Of a stretch of DNA of 34,312 bases, positions 7,999 to 16,401 are shown piece after piece (the stretch's first letter is position 1; every line of letters begins with the position of its first letter). This DNA is from Actinobacteria bacterium HGW-Actinobacteria-5 (GTDB lineage Bacteria > Actinomycetota > Actinomycetes > Propionibacteriales > Propionibacteriaceae): positions 1 to 34,312 of the forward strand of contig PHEV01000022.1 of assembly GCA_002843035.1 (NCBI GenBank), read 5' to 3'. The position numbers were made by a program, and so were the translations under genes. A model generated the notes under the pieces. It ran no database searches. It was not told the DNA's origin and saw only the letters and a list, made by a program, of their open reading frames with translations.

Positions 7999-8724
7999 GA
8001 CGCTCCGAAGCTCGAGACCCTGCCCGACGCCGACTTCCAGCGGGTCCTGTGCGTGGTGGCCCATCCCGACGACGTCGAGTACGGCACGTCCGCCGCGGTT
8101 GCGGCCTGGACATCCCGCGGCATCGAGGTGGCCTACCTGCTGCTCACGGCGGGGGAGGCGGGCATGCAACGGCTGCCGGAGGAGACGCGGGTCGTGCGGG
8201 CAGGGGAGCAGCGCGCGGCCTGCGACGCGGTGGGCGTGCGCGACCTGACCGTCCTCGACCACCCGGACGGGATGCTGGTGTACTCCCTCGACCTGCGCCG
8301 GGACATCGCGCGCAGGATCCGGCAGTTCCGGCCGGACGTGGTGGTGACGATGTCGTGGGAGGTGGAGGCTCCGTGGGGGCTGAACCAGGCCGATCACAGG
8401 GCCGCGGGGCTGGCCTGCCTGGACGCCGTCCGCGACGCCGACAACACCTGGGTGTTCCCCGAACTCGCTGCGGACGAGGGCCTGTCCAAATGGGGTGCGA
8501 CCTGGTTCCTGGTCGGCGGGGACGCGCGTCCGACCCACGGCGTGGACGTCTCCGGCGACCCCCTCGAACGGGGCATCGCCTCGCTGGCGGCGCACGCCGC
8601 CTATCTCGCCGACCTGCCCGGCCACCCGACTCCCCGTGACCTGCTCAGCGGCTCCACCAGCGGCGCCGGTCAGGCTCTCGGGGTCGCCAACGCCGTCCTC
8701 TTCCGCGCCCACAAGCTCCGCTGA
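7996..8724 (+). CDS. PIG-L/LmbE family deacetylase
   Basis: A 242-residue protein of the zinc-dependent N-acetylglucosaminyl deacetylase superfamily, which includes MshB, Mca and eukaryotic PIG-L. The signature A-H23-P-D-D26-V-E supplies two zinc ligands, and A-D133-H134-R-A-A supplies the third (His134). Asp25 is the likely general base. It is shorter than MshB or Mca, which are nearer 290-300 residues, so a mycothiol role is possible but not shown. The substrate is probably an N-acylated sugar or glycoconjugate. The gene has its own leaderless promoter and ends in a convergent junction filled by a 27-bp inverted repeat. Confidence 0.85.
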   Translation: MDAPKLETLPDADFQRVLCVVAHPDDVEYGTSAAVAAWTSRGIEVAYLLLTAGEAGMQRLPEETRVVRAGEQRAACDAVGVRDLTVLDHPDGMLVYSLDLRRDIARRIRQFRPDVVVTMSWEVEAPWGLNQADHRAAGLACLDAVRDADNTWVFPELAADEGLSKWGATWFLVGGDARPTHGVDVSGDPLERGIASLAAHAAYLADLPGHPTPRDLLSGSTSGAGQALGVANAVLFRAHKLR

Positions 8725-8725
8725 A

Positions 8726-8805
8726 TGGCCGATAAGGGGACGGTTCTCCTTTTCGGCCAGCGCCGCCGAGGTGGACGGAAAGGAGAACCGTCCCCTTATC
8801 GGCCA
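8726..8805. repeat. Perfect 27-bp inverted repeat between convergent genes (REP-like, bidirectional terminator candidate)
   Basis: The left arm 8726-8752 and right arm 8779-8805 are exact reverse complements with a 26-base loop. The hairpin fills the whole 83-base gap between the PIG-L stop (8724) and the amidotransferase stop (8808). Each arm contains GGGGACGGTTCTC, whose core recurs in the repeat cluster at 14814-15060. It probably terminates both genes, but arm length and recurrence suggest a mobile palindromic repeat. Confidence 0.85.
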
Positions 8806-8807
8806 GG

Positions 8808-9539
8808 TCAGTCGCGGGCGTAGCGGGCGACGAAGTTGCGCAGGACGAGGTGCTGCTGGCCACTGACCTGGCTGGCGTAGGCCATCTCGGTCAGGTCCTC
8901 CAGCTCGGACGGGTCGAAGTAGCCGGCGTGCTGGTAGATCCGCATCCGGGCGGCCAGGTCGTCGGCGTCCAGCTCGGGGTGGAACTGAGTGACGTATACG
9001 TTCGCGCCGACCCGGTACATCTGGACGGGGCAGTCGACCCCGGTGGCGAGCATGACCACCCCGGGCGGGGCGCCGTTGCAGGCCTCCTTGTGCCCGACGA
9101 ACGCGTGGAAGGACGGACTGACGCCCTCCAGCAGCTGGTCCTCCCGGCCGGCATCGGTGAGCTCGATCTCGATCGCTCCCACCGGCTCGCTGAAGGTGCG
9201 GTCGATCACCCCGCCGAGGTGGGTGCTGATCGTGCCCACTCCGTAGCACATGCCCAGGAACGGGAAGTCGGTGTCGACGATCTCGTCGACCAGCGCGGCG
9301 AGGTCGGCCTCCACGCGCAGCTGGATCTCGGTCTTCTGTGCGTCGGAGATGTTGAACGAACTCCCCCCGAGGATCACGCCGGAGTAGTCGGCCAGGTACA
9401 GCGGCGGCAGGGGACGGGACTCCACCCGGATGTGCTCCAGCTGGTCGGCGGCCAGGCCGGAGTGCCGCAGCACCGAGCGGTACTCCGCCGCCGCGGCCTC
9501 GTCGTGGTCACGTGTCGCGAGCATCAGGAACGGCTTCAC
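8808..9539 (-). CDS. Class I glutamine amidotransferase (GMP-synthase-like)
   Basis: A 243-residue stand-alone GATase1 protein. The nucleophile elbow is FLGM-C98-YGVG and the catalytic pair lies in QF-H187-P-E189-L. The oxyanion region is VILGGSSFN (55-63). Such proteins hydrolyse glutamine, or as GuaA-like relatives gamma-glutamyl compounds, and transfer the ammonia. No synthetase domain is present and the adjacent upstream gene is a glutamate-cysteine-ligase-like enzyme, so a gamma-glutamyl substrate is a reasonable guess. The start is GTG 9539. A -10 box (TACTCT, plus-strand 9547-9552) sits seven bases upstream with no Shine-Dalgarno, another likely leaderless gene. Confidence 0.85.
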   Translation of the reverse strand: MKPFLMLATRDHDEAAAAEYRSVLRHSGLAADQLEHIRVESRPLPPLYLADYSGVILGGSSFNISDAQKTEIQLRVEADLAALVDEIVDTDFPFLGMCYGVGTISTHLGGVIDRTFSEPVGAIEIELTDAGREDQLLEGVSPSFHAFVGHKEACNGAPPGVVMLATGVDCPVQMYRVGANVYVTQFHPELDADDLAARMRIYQHAGYFDPSELEDLTEMAYASQVSGQQHLVLRNFVARYARD

Positions 9540-9546
9540 GGCGGTC

Positions 9547-9552
9547 AGAGTA
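9547..9552 (-). promoter_or_regulatory. -10 box of the amidotransferase gene (leaderless)
   Basis: On the minus strand TACTCT is followed by seven bases and GTG 9539. No ribosome site intervenes. Confidence 0.35.
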
Positions 9553-9634
9553 GCCCGCAGTCCGCCCGCGGTGGCATCAACCAGTTCAACCAGCGGTACG
9601 GGTCAGCCGGCATCCGGCCCAACCCGGCGATCTC

Positions 9635-10750
9635 TCAGAACGGGGACGGACGCCCGGTTTCGGCGAGCAGCAGCCGCAGCGCCGCCTCGGGACCGCCGGC
9701 GTCCCGCTGCCGGGAGTAACTGGCGCCCCGCTCGGCCAGTTCGCCAGCGAAGCGCAACTCCTCCGCGCAACCCAGGTCGCGAGCCACCGGTTCGAGCCGC
9801 TCCAGCCACTGCGCCAGACCCTCGCGCAGCGGCACCTCGCGGCGGGCCCGGTTGGGTGTGATCACGTCCGCGTCCAGTCCGTAGCGGGCGGCGCGCCACT
9901 TGTTCTCCCGCACCAGCCACGGCGGCAGCGCCTCGTAGGTCTGGTCGTGCTCCCAGGTGCGGGAGACGTGCTCGGCGAAGCACTGGGTGAGAGCGGCCAG
10001 GCAGCCCAGTTCGGCGAGGGTGGGCACCGAGTCGGCCGTGCGGTTCTCCACCGTCCCGAACCGCGGTGCCGGGCGGACGTCCCAACGGATCTCCCCGGGA
10101 GTGCTGATCATGCCGCAGTCGAGCAGGTCGTCGGCGTACGCCTCGAACTCGGCCCAGCTCGTCATCGGGTAGGGCAGGCCGTTGGTCGGCAGCTGCTGAA
10201 ACAGCATGGTGCGCTGGGACGCGTACCCGGCGTCCTCACCCTCCCAGTACGGGGACGAGCAGCTCAATCCGAGCAGGTACGGGTAGAACCGGGCCAGGCC
10301 GGTGGTGATCGGCAGCGCCTTGTCCCGGTGCTCGACACCGACGTGGACGTGGGTACCGCAGATCGCCATCTGGCGTCCCCACCAGCCGTTGCGCTCGGCC
10401 ACCACGTCGTAGCGGTCGCCGTGGAACCGCGGCTGGTCGGCGGCCCGGCTGAACGGGTGCGTGCCCGATCCGATCAGGCCCACGCCGAGCCGACCGGCCA
10501 CCCGCTGCACGACCGCGAAGCTGGCGGCGACGTCGGCCACCGCCTCGCTCACCGTGGCATGGACGCCGGAGACCAGCTCGACCATCTCCTGCAGGTACTC
10601 CTTGCGGATCGGCGAGCCCGTGTCGCTGTCGCAGGCGTCCAGCACTTGCGGTGCGGCCGCGGTCAACTCGCCCGAGGCGACGTCGACCAGCGCCAGTTCC
10701 CACTCGATCCCCACGCTGGAGCGGGCGGACGGGGCGAAGTCGATCAGCAT
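9635..10750 (-). CDS. Carboxylate-amine ligase, GCS2 family (YbdK/EgtA-like)
   Basis: A 371-residue protein of the glutamate-cysteine ligase type 2 family, which joins glutamate or a related carboxylate to an amine using ATP. Visible family segments are GIEWELALVD (14-23, metal-binding Glu16 and Glu18), LIGSGTHPFS, QMAICGTHVHVGVEH with paired histidines, EIRWDVRP and FGTVENRTAD. Length is typical for YbdK-type ligases (~370). It starts at ATG 10750 with GAGGAG upstream and a -10 box TAGAAT (plus-strand 10779-10784). In actinobacteria such enzymes make gamma-glutamylcysteine for ergothioneine (EgtA) or have unknown products. No other ergothioneine genes are visible here, so the product is open. 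Confidence 0.85.
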   Translation of the reverse strand: MLIDFAPSARSSVGIEWELALVDVASGELTAAAPQVLDACDSDTGSPIRKEYLQEMVELVSGVHATVSEAVADVAASFAVVQRVAGRLGVGLIGSGTHPFSRAADQPRFHGDRYDVVAERNGWWGRQMAICGTHVHVGVEHRDKALPITTGLARFYPYLLGLSCSSPYWEGEDAGYASQRTMLFQQLPTNGLPYPMTSWAEFEAYADDLLDCGMISTPGEIRWDVRPAPRFGTVENRTADSVPTLAELGCLAALTQCFAEHVSRTWEHDQTYEALPPWLVRENKWRAARYGLDADVITPNRARREVPLREGLAQWLERLEPVARDLGCAEELRFAGELAERGASYSRQRDAGGPEAALRLLLAETGRPSPF

Positions 10751-10778
10751 GTCGGCTCCTCACTGGCGGCTGCGGCCG

Positions 10779-10784
10779 ATTCTA
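10779..10784 (-). promoter_or_regulatory. -10 box of the GCS2 gene
   Basis: The minus strand reads TAGAAT, about 28 bases before ATG 10750, which has a good GAGGAG ribosome site. The -35 element is weak. Confidence 0.4.
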
Positions 10785-10915
10785 GGTTCCCGGTACCCGC
10801 TGTGTGACCTGCCCGCCACCGCACGGCGGACGATCCTTCCTGCCGTCGCCGCCGTCGCGCCCACTCTGCGGGGCGTGGTCCGTACACCGGTTCCGCATGG
10901 TGTCAGGGTCGCCGC

Positions 10916-10944
10916 CTGACAACTGGCCGTGCCGCGCGTAATGT
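10916..10944 (+). promoter_or_regulatory. Promoter of the ABC exporter operon
   Basis: CTGACA (10916-10921), a 17-base spacer and TAATGT (10939-10944). ATG 10954 follows after nine bases with no Shine-Dalgarno, so the transcript is leaderless or nearly so. This also argues against the in-frame TTG at 10945 as start. Confidence 0.55.
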
Positions 10945-10953
10945 TTGTCGGCT

Positions 10954-12810
10954 ATGCATGACTTCCCGCCCCGCGTCGACGCCTACACCCCGGCCGAGAC
11001 GTCCCGCCCGGACACCCGCAGCCCGGCCCGCTTTCTGGGCTGGCTGCTGCGGGTGCAATGGGACGTGGTCGCGCTGCTCGGCGTCACGGGGCTGGTCTGG
11101 TTCCTGCCCGGCGCGCTGAGCCCGCTGCTGCTGGGCAAGGCGATCGACTCCGGCGTCCTGCACGGGGACATGTGGGCCACTCTCGGCTGGGCGGGCGTCC
11201 TGACCCTGGTGATCGTGGTCGGCGCCGCGGCAGGCATCGCCAACCACACCTTCGTGGTGCGCGGCTGGTTGATCGCGCTGTACGGCACCCAGAAGCTGGT
11301 CACCCGCAAGGCCGTCCAGCTGGGTCACGTGCTCAGCCGCCGGCTGCCCACCGGCGAGGTGCTGAGCATCTCCAGCTCGGACTCGAACACGTTCGGCCAG
11401 ACCATCGAGATCGTGTCCCGCACGATCGGGGCGATGTCGGCGTTCGTGCTGGTCTGCGCGCTGATGTTCACCACGTCGCCGCCGCTGGGCTGGGTGGTCG
11501 TGATCGCGGCACCGCTGCTGGTCGGGGCGGCGTCCCCGGTGTTGCGTCCGTTGAACCACGCCCAGACGGCCGAACGTACCCGGACCGGCGAGCTGACCTC
11601 GATGGCCACCGACATCGTCTCGGGCCTGCGGATCCTGCGTGGCATCGGCGGCGAACGCACCTTCGGCAACAACTACGCCGCCCTGTCGCAGAAGGTGCGC
11701 CGGCTCGGCGTCGCCACCGGCACCTGGCAGGCGGTCACCGAGACGATCAGCGTGCTGCTGTCGGGCCTGTTGCTGGTCGCGCTGGTCTGGCTGGGTTCCC
11801 ACGAGATGCTGGAGGGGCGGCTCAGCGTCGGCCAGCTGATCTCCTTCGTCGGCTACGCGCTGTTCATGGTGTGGCCGCTGCAGACCTTCTTCGAGTTCGC
11901 CGAGAAGTGGGTGCAGGGCCTGGTGTCGGCGCGCAAGGCGATCGCGCTGCTGGCTCCCGAGCTGCCGTTCAGTGAAGGCGCCGAGCCGTTGTCGCCGCGT
12001 CCGCGGCTGGTGGACGCGGTGTCCGGGGTGGCGGTGGAGCCGGGCCGGTTCCTAGCCGTGGTCAGCGCCGTCCCCGAGGAGTCGGCAGCGCTGGCCGATC
12101 GGCTGGGCCGCTACCTGCCCACCCTGCAGGGGGCGCAGGAGAACGACGACGACGATTCCGAACTGCGCGGACGCAGGGCGCGGCTGGCCAGGGAGAGCAG
12201 GGAGGCCCGCCGCGCCGAGGTGGCCGAGCGGGACCGGGATCTCGGCGGTGGCGAGTGGGGCGTGAGCGCGGACGGCGTCGACTACAGCCGCCTGCCGCTG
12301 GCGTCCCTGCGCCGGACGGTGGTGGTCTCCGACACGGCCAGCCAGCTGTTCGCCGGAACCCTCCAGCAGGCGGTCGACCCGTGGGGCACCCACACCCTCG
12401 AACAGGCGCAGGAGGTGCTGCACGCGGCGGCAGCGGAGGACGTCTACGCCGGGCTGCCCGGCGGCTGGCAGGGCCGCGTCGACGAGCTGGGCCGCGGGCT
12501 GTCCGGCGGCCAGCGCCAGCGGGTGGTGCTCGCCCGCGCGCTGCTGCTCGACCCGGAGGTGCTGGTGCTGGTCGAGCCGACTTCGGCCGTGGACGCCCAC
12601 ACCGAGGCCCGGATCGCCGAGCGGGTGGTGGAGCACCGCCGCGGCCGGACCACGGTCGTGATGACCGCGTCGCCGCTGCTGCTGCACCACGTCGACGAGG
12701 TGAGCCTGCTGGTCGACGGACGCGAGGTCGCCCGCGGCACCCACGCCGACCTGCTCGCGGATCCGCGGTACCGCAGCATCGTCGGCCGCGGCATGGAGGA
12801 CGACGAATGA
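10954..12810 (+). CDS. ABC exporter subunit A (permease plus degenerate ATPase domain)
   Basis: A 618-residue half-transporter: a six-helix type I exporter membrane domain (~30-330) and a nucleotide-binding domain (~345-618). The ATPase domain is strikingly eroded. Where the P-loop should be (~368-379) the sequence reads AVVSAVPEESAA, with no Gly-Lys-Ser/Thr. A charged insert (~395-440) follows. The signature LSGGQ (516-520) and D-loop SAVD (544-547) are intact. The Walker B Asp is Val540, the catalytic Glu541 is kept, and the switch His is Ala572. It can offer a signature face but should not bind ATP normally. Its stop overlaps the start of subunit B (ATGA), whose domain has the opposite defects. 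The substrate is unknown. Confidence 0.9.
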   Translation: MHDFPPRVDAYTPAETSRPDTRSPARFLGWLLRVQWDVVALLGVTGLVWFLPGALSPLLLGKAIDSGVLHGDMWATLGWAGVLTLVIVVGAAAGIANHTFVVRGWLIALYGTQKLVTRKAVQLGHVLSRRLPTGEVLSISSSDSNTFGQTIEIVSRTIGAMSAFVLVCALMFTTSPPLGWVVVIAAPLLVGAASPVLRPLNHAQTAERTRTGELTSMATDIVSGLRILRGIGGERTFGNNYAALSQKVRRLGVATGTWQAVTETISVLLSGLLLVALVWLGSHEMLEGRLSVGQLISFVGYALFMVWPLQTFFEFAEKWVQGLVSARKAIALLAPELPFSEGAEPLSPRPRLVDAVSGVAVEPGRFLAVVSAVPEESAALADRLGRYLPTLQGAQENDDDDSELRGRRARLARESREARRAEVAERDRDLGGGEWGVSADGVDYSRLPLASLRRTVVVSDTASQLFAGTLQQAVDPWGTHTLEQAQEVLHAAAAEDVYAGLPGGWQGRVDELGRGLSGGQRQRVVLARALLLDPEVLVLVEPTSAVDAHTEARIAERVVEHRRGRTTVVMTASPLLLHHVDEVSLLVDGREVARGTHADLLADPRYRSIVGRGMEDDE

Positions 12811-14780
12811 CCGCTTATCGCGCGACGCCCGACGACCTCGCGGAGGACCGGAACCGGCGGGACACCCGCGCCACGGACTGGGTGCACGGCCCGACGGACG
12901 AGCAGGTGCCGCCCGAGCTCCTGATCACGCCCGGCCTGCCCTGGTCCGACCGGCTGGCCGCGCTGCGTCGTCGGCACCGGCTCCGCGGCGAGCGTGCCCG
13001 TGCGTTCTACGCCGCGTCCCGCACGCCGGAACGGGGGCTGCCCGTGGCCGGCAACGCGGCCGCGTGGGCGTTCGTGAAGCGCCTGCTGCGCACCCGCAAG
13101 GGCAGCTTCGCCCTCACCGTGGCCACGAACCTCGCTGCGGCGGTGGCCGGACTGATCGTCCCGCGCCTGCTGGGGAACCTGGTCGACGAGGTCACCGGTG
13201 GGGCGACCGGCGCCACCCAGGTGGATCCGATCATCGGCGGCGTCATCGTCGTGGTGGTCGTCCAGGCCGCGCTGGTACTGGCTGCGCGGCGGGCCTCGGC
13301 CGTGCTGGGCTACGACCTGCTTGCCGCCGCGCGGGAGGAGATCGTCGACACCGTGCTGCGGTTGCCCCTGGGCGAGGTCGAGTCGGCGTCCAGCGGCGAC
13401 CTGCTCACCCGGATCACGTCCGATGTGTCGAAGATGAGCCAGTCGGTGCGTTGGGCATTCCCACAGCTGGTGATGTCGTCGGTGCTGGTGGTGGCCAGCC
13501 TGGTCGCGTTGGTGCTGAACTCGGCGTTCCTCGCGCTCACGATGAGTGGGTCGCTGGTCGTGCTGTGGTTCGCCACGCGCAACTATCTGCGGCACGCGGG
13601 TGCCGGCTACATCACCGAGTCCGGCACCTACAGCCAGATCAACTCGACCACGACCGAGACCGTGGAGGGTGCGCGGACGGTGGAGGCCCTCGGTCTGGGC
13701 GAGCGCCGGATTGCGATCGGGGACGCGGACGTCGAGGTGTCGAGTCAGGCCGAGCGCTACACGATGACGCTGCGGAACCTGTTCTTCATCTTCCTCGACA
13801 TCTCCTACCAGCTGCCGCTGGTTGGCGTCGTCCTGCTGGGCACCTGGGGTTACGCGGAGGGCTGGGTGACGTTGGGCGAGATCACGACTGCGGCGATCTA
13901 CGTCCAGGGCCTGGTCGAGCCGATGGACCGGCTGATCCAGGTGTTCGACACGCTGCAGGTGGGGCTGGCCGCCACGACCCGTCTGCTGGGGGTGGCGGAG
14001 GTTCCGGAGGACCGGGTGGCGGGCGATGACCGTCCGCGGGGCACCGACGTGGTCGGGGTGGACCTGCGCTTCGCCTACCGTCCGGGCGTGGACGTGCTGC
14101 ACGGCATCGACCTCGACCTGCGGCCGGGGGAGCGGCTGGCGATCGTCGGCCCGTCCGGGTCGGGCAAGTCGACCCTGGGCCGGCTGCTGGCCGGGATCAA
14201 CGGCCCCCGCACCGGGGAGGTCGATATCGGCGGGGTGGACGTGATGACGCTGCCGCTGGACCTGCTGCGCACCGAGGTGGCGCTGGTGACTCAGGAACAC
14301 CACGTGTTCGTCGGCAGCGTCCGGGACAACATCGTGCTGGCGCGCGACCGCCAGCTCGAGGGCGACGCCGTGGACGAGGCGGTGCGGGACGCGCTGCGCG
14401 CGGTGGACGCGCTGGACTGGGTCGAGCGACTGCCGCAGGGACTGGACACTGTGCTCGGCCACGGCCGGGTGCACCTGACGCCCGCGCAGGCCCAGCAGGT
14501 GGCGCTGGCCCGACTGATGGTGGCCGACCCGCACACGCTGGTGCTGGACGAGGCGACGTCCCTGATCGACCCGCGTACGGCCCGCCATCTGGAGGGTTCG
14601 ATGGCTGCGCTGATGGAGGACCGGACGGTGATCGCGATCGCACACCGGTTGCACACCGCCCACGACGCCGACCGGATCGCCGTGGTGATCGACGGACGCA
14701 TCGCCGAGCTCGGCTCCCACGCCGAGTTGCTCGCCCTCGACGGCGAGTACGCCCGCCTGTGGCGCACCTGGCGCTCGTAG
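12807..14780 (+). CDS. ABC exporter subunit B (permease plus active-type ATPase domain)
   Basis: A 657-residue half-transporter from ATG 12807, coupled to subunit A. A ~85-residue cytoplasmic N-terminal extension precedes six membrane helices (~90-395). The ATPase domain has an intact Walker A GPSGSGKST (448-456, Lys454), Walker B LVLDE (Asp581, Glu582) and switch His613 (AHRL). Its signature is degenerate: LTPAQ (557-561) in place of LSGGQ. With subunit A this builds one complete site (Walker A/B/His from B, LSGGQ from A) and one non-functional site. Heterodimeric exporters with one degenerate site (TM287/288, BmrCD, TmrAB) are known; here the asymmetry is nearly total. Drug, lipid or peptide export is possible. 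Confidence 0.92.
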   Translation: MTAYRATPDDLAEDRNRRDTRATDWVHGPTDEQVPPELLITPGLPWSDRLAALRRRHRLRGERARAFYAASRTPERGLPVAGNAAAWAFVKRLLRTRKGSFALTVATNLAAAVAGLIVPRLLGNLVDEVTGGATGATQVDPIIGGVIVVVVVQAALVLAARRASAVLGYDLLAAAREEIVDTVLRLPLGEVESASSGDLLTRITSDVSKMSQSVRWAFPQLVMSSVLVVASLVALVLNSAFLALTMSGSLVVLWFATRNYLRHAGAGYITESGTYSQINSTTTETVEGARTVEALGLGERRIAIGDADVEVSSQAERYTMTLRNLFFIFLDISYQLPLVGVVLLGTWGYAEGWVTLGEITTAAIYVQGLVEPMDRLIQVFDTLQVGLAATTRLLGVAEVPEDRVAGDDRPRGTDVVGVDLRFAYRPGVDVLHGIDLDLRPGERLAIVGPSGSGKSTLGRLLAGINGPRTGEVDIGGVDVMTLPLDLLRTEVALVTQEHHVFVGSVRDNIVLARDRQLEGDAVDEAVRDALRAVDALDWVERLPQGLDTVLGHGRVHLTPAQAQQVALARLMVADPHTLVLDEATSLIDPRTARHLEGSMAALMEDRTVIAIAHRLHTAHDADRIAVVIDGRIAELGSHAELLALDGEYARLWRTWRS

Positions 14781-14813
14781 CGTCCGTCCGTCCGTCGCCA
14801 CTCCCGCGCTTGC

Positions 14814-15060
14814 CGATGGCCGGGGACGGTTCCCTTCCCGTTCACCGGGTCCGTCCCCGTTTCCGTTCACCGATGGCCGGGGACGGTTCCCTTCCCGTTC
14901 ACCGGGTCCGTCCCCGTTCCCGTTCACCGATGGCCGGGGACGGTTCCCTTCCCGTTCACCGGGTCCGTCCCCGCCCGTTCATCCACTGTCATCCCTTGTC
15001 GGCGGCTGAACGGAAAGGGAACCGTCCCCGTGAACGGAAAGGGAACCGTCCCCGGACCGT
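14814..15060. repeat. 57-bp tandem repeats with inverted copies (REP-like cluster)
   Basis: This fills most of the 312-base convergent gap between the exporter (stop 14780) and LarA (stop 15093). Units at 14814-14870, 14871-14927 and 14928-14981 are 57 bp long; the first two differ by one base, and the third lacks two bases near its end. Each carries GGGGACGGTTCCC followed by a CCGTTCA end. Two inverted copies of that ~23-base segment lie at 15007-15029 and 15031-15053. Within each unit CGGGGACGG and CCGTCCCCG can also pair. The core matches the inverted repeat at 8726-8805. Frames through it are not coding: the 57-base period gives artificial 19-residue repeats. Confidence 0.9.
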
Positions 15061-15092
15061 TCACCGCGCGGGTCGTCGGGACGGGGGGGTGC

Positions 15093-16391
15093 TCAGCCGA
15101 CCGGCCGGTACTTCGGGATCACGTAGGGTCCCTCCGGGATCACGGCGACGGCGCCGGGGTGCTCGGCGATGCTCCTGAGCACAGCCGCCTCCACCGAGGT
15201 TGTCGGCTCGACGCCGGTGAGGAGGAGGTCGTCGGCGTCGAGGCCCGTTGCGTACAACCGGATCGTTCCGACCCGCATCGGCTTGAGCTGCATCTCGGTC
15301 TGCCACTCGTCGATGTCGGCGAGTTCCTTGTGGGAGAGGGACTCGGCGAAGGCGTCCATTCCGAGGGCGACCAGCCGCCGTTGGGCGTCCCGGAAGTGCG
15401 CACTGCCGAGGCCCTCGGAGCACTCCGAGACCATGATGATCGTGCCGCCGGGTTCGAGGATGTCCATCGGCGTGACCATGCCCTTGATGGTCTGGTAGTA
15501 GGTCCGGTCCAGCGGGTACCCGGCCGAAGAGGTGACGACGGTGTGGAATCGCCGGGGTGAGTCGACGACCGCGTAGGCCTGCACGAAGTCCACCGCCCGC
15601 AGATGGCTCTCCTCGATCCGGCCGAAGTTGACGAAGCTGAGGTCGCGGTCCTCGTCGATCACGGTGTTCAGCGCGTAGAGCTCGCCGATCCTGTGCACGA
15701 TCTCCCGTTGTGCCAGGTGGAGCGGATTGCCCTCGAGGTTGCACTGGACAGCCCGGGGATCCTCCATGAAGCGCGACGAGTGGAACGTGCGGATGGTGTC
15801 CTCGCCGGCGACCCCCGGCGCGACGACCTTGCGTCCGCCCGACCACCCGGCCATGAAGTGGGGCTCCACCAGGCCGGTGACGATTCTCAGGTCGGCATCG
15901 ACCAGGAGGCGGTTGACCCAGACCGGGCAGTCGCTGGCCGCCGTGCGCCCGAGGTCGGTGAGGGACGCCCGGTCGCAGGCATCGTGCGACACGACCCGGA
16001 CGTTCTCGACCACCCACGGGTCGCCGATGATCTCGGCGATCTCGGCGTCGTCGCCGGCGCGGTGCATCCCGTTGGCGATCAGGATGGTGATGCTCGCCAG
16101 GGGGATCCCGGACGCGCTCATCCGCTCCAGCATGGGCCGCAGGAAGAGATGGTTGGGCACCGGCCGGGTGATGTCGCAGACGACGATGCAGGCGTTGCGC
16201 CGGCCACGCGCCAGCTCGGCCAGGCCCGGGCAGTCGTCGGGGTGATCCAGGCTGTCCTCGACGGCGCGTCGCGGATCGGTGAGCTTCGGGAGGGGTCGCT
16301 TGCGGATGACCTCGACATCGACCGATTCCGGGAGTTCGACCCGGAGCCGTCCGCGGCCGTAGAGGAGATCCACCTGTGTGCTGTCGTCCAT
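15093..16391 (-). CDS. larA: Nickel-dependent lactate racemase family protein (LarA-like)
   Basis: A 432-residue protein from ATG 16391, with AGGAG upstream, ten bases after the preceding gene. LarA racemises lactate, and homologues racemise other 2-hydroxy acids, using the nickel-pincer nucleotide cofactor. The catalytic pattern is preserved: His110 in NGMHR, His178 and Lys188 in HFMAGWSGGRK (spacing 10, as His174/Lys184 of Lactiplantibacillus LarA), and His204 (26 after His178, as His200). DITRPVPN (73-80) is a further family motif. The cofactor-making genes larB, larC and larE are not in the window. The true substrate may not be lactate. The gene is cotranscribed with an NADPH:quinone oxidoreductase. 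Confidence 0.85.
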   Translation of the reverse strand: MDDSTQVDLLYGRGRLRVELPESVDVEVIRKRPLPKLTDPRRAVEDSLDHPDDCPGLAELARGRRNACIVVCDITRPVPNHLFLRPMLERMSASGIPLASITILIANGMHRAGDDAEIAEIIGDPWVVENVRVVSHDACDRASLTDLGRTAASDCPVWVNRLLVDADLRIVTGLVEPHFMAGWSGGRKVVAPGVAGEDTIRTFHSSRFMEDPRAVQCNLEGNPLHLAQREIVHRIGELYALNTVIDEDRDLSFVNFGRIEESHLRAVDFVQAYAVVDSPRRFHTVVTSSAGYPLDRTYYQTIKGMVTPMDILEPGGTIIMVSECSEGLGSAHFRDAQRRLVALGMDAFAESLSHKELADIDEWQTEMQLKPMRVGTIRLYATGLDADDLLLTGVEPTTSVEAAVLRSIAEHPGAVAVIPEGPYVIPKYRPVG

Positions 16392-16401
16392 GCCAGAGCT
16401 C

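Noticed and set aside
6100-9249. Open frame of over 1000 codons on the minus strand
   Set aside because: It is antisense to four well-supported genes and has the low-complexity Arg/Gly/Pro composition of a high-GC shadow frame.
10945-10953. TTG start for exporter subunit A
   Set aside because: It lies directly against the -10 box, upstream of the likely transcription start. ATG 10954 fits better.
12444-14927. Open frame of ~830 codons on the minus strand
   Set aside because: It is antisense to the ABC exporter genes and runs into the repeat cluster.
14814-14981. CRISPR array
   Set aside because: The units are contiguous without unique spacers, and no cas genes are nearby.
14759-15178. Open frame with 19-residue repeats on the plus strand
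   Set aside because: It exists only because the DNA repeat unit is 57 bases, a multiple of three. There is no ribosome site, and it overlaps the ends of two real genes.
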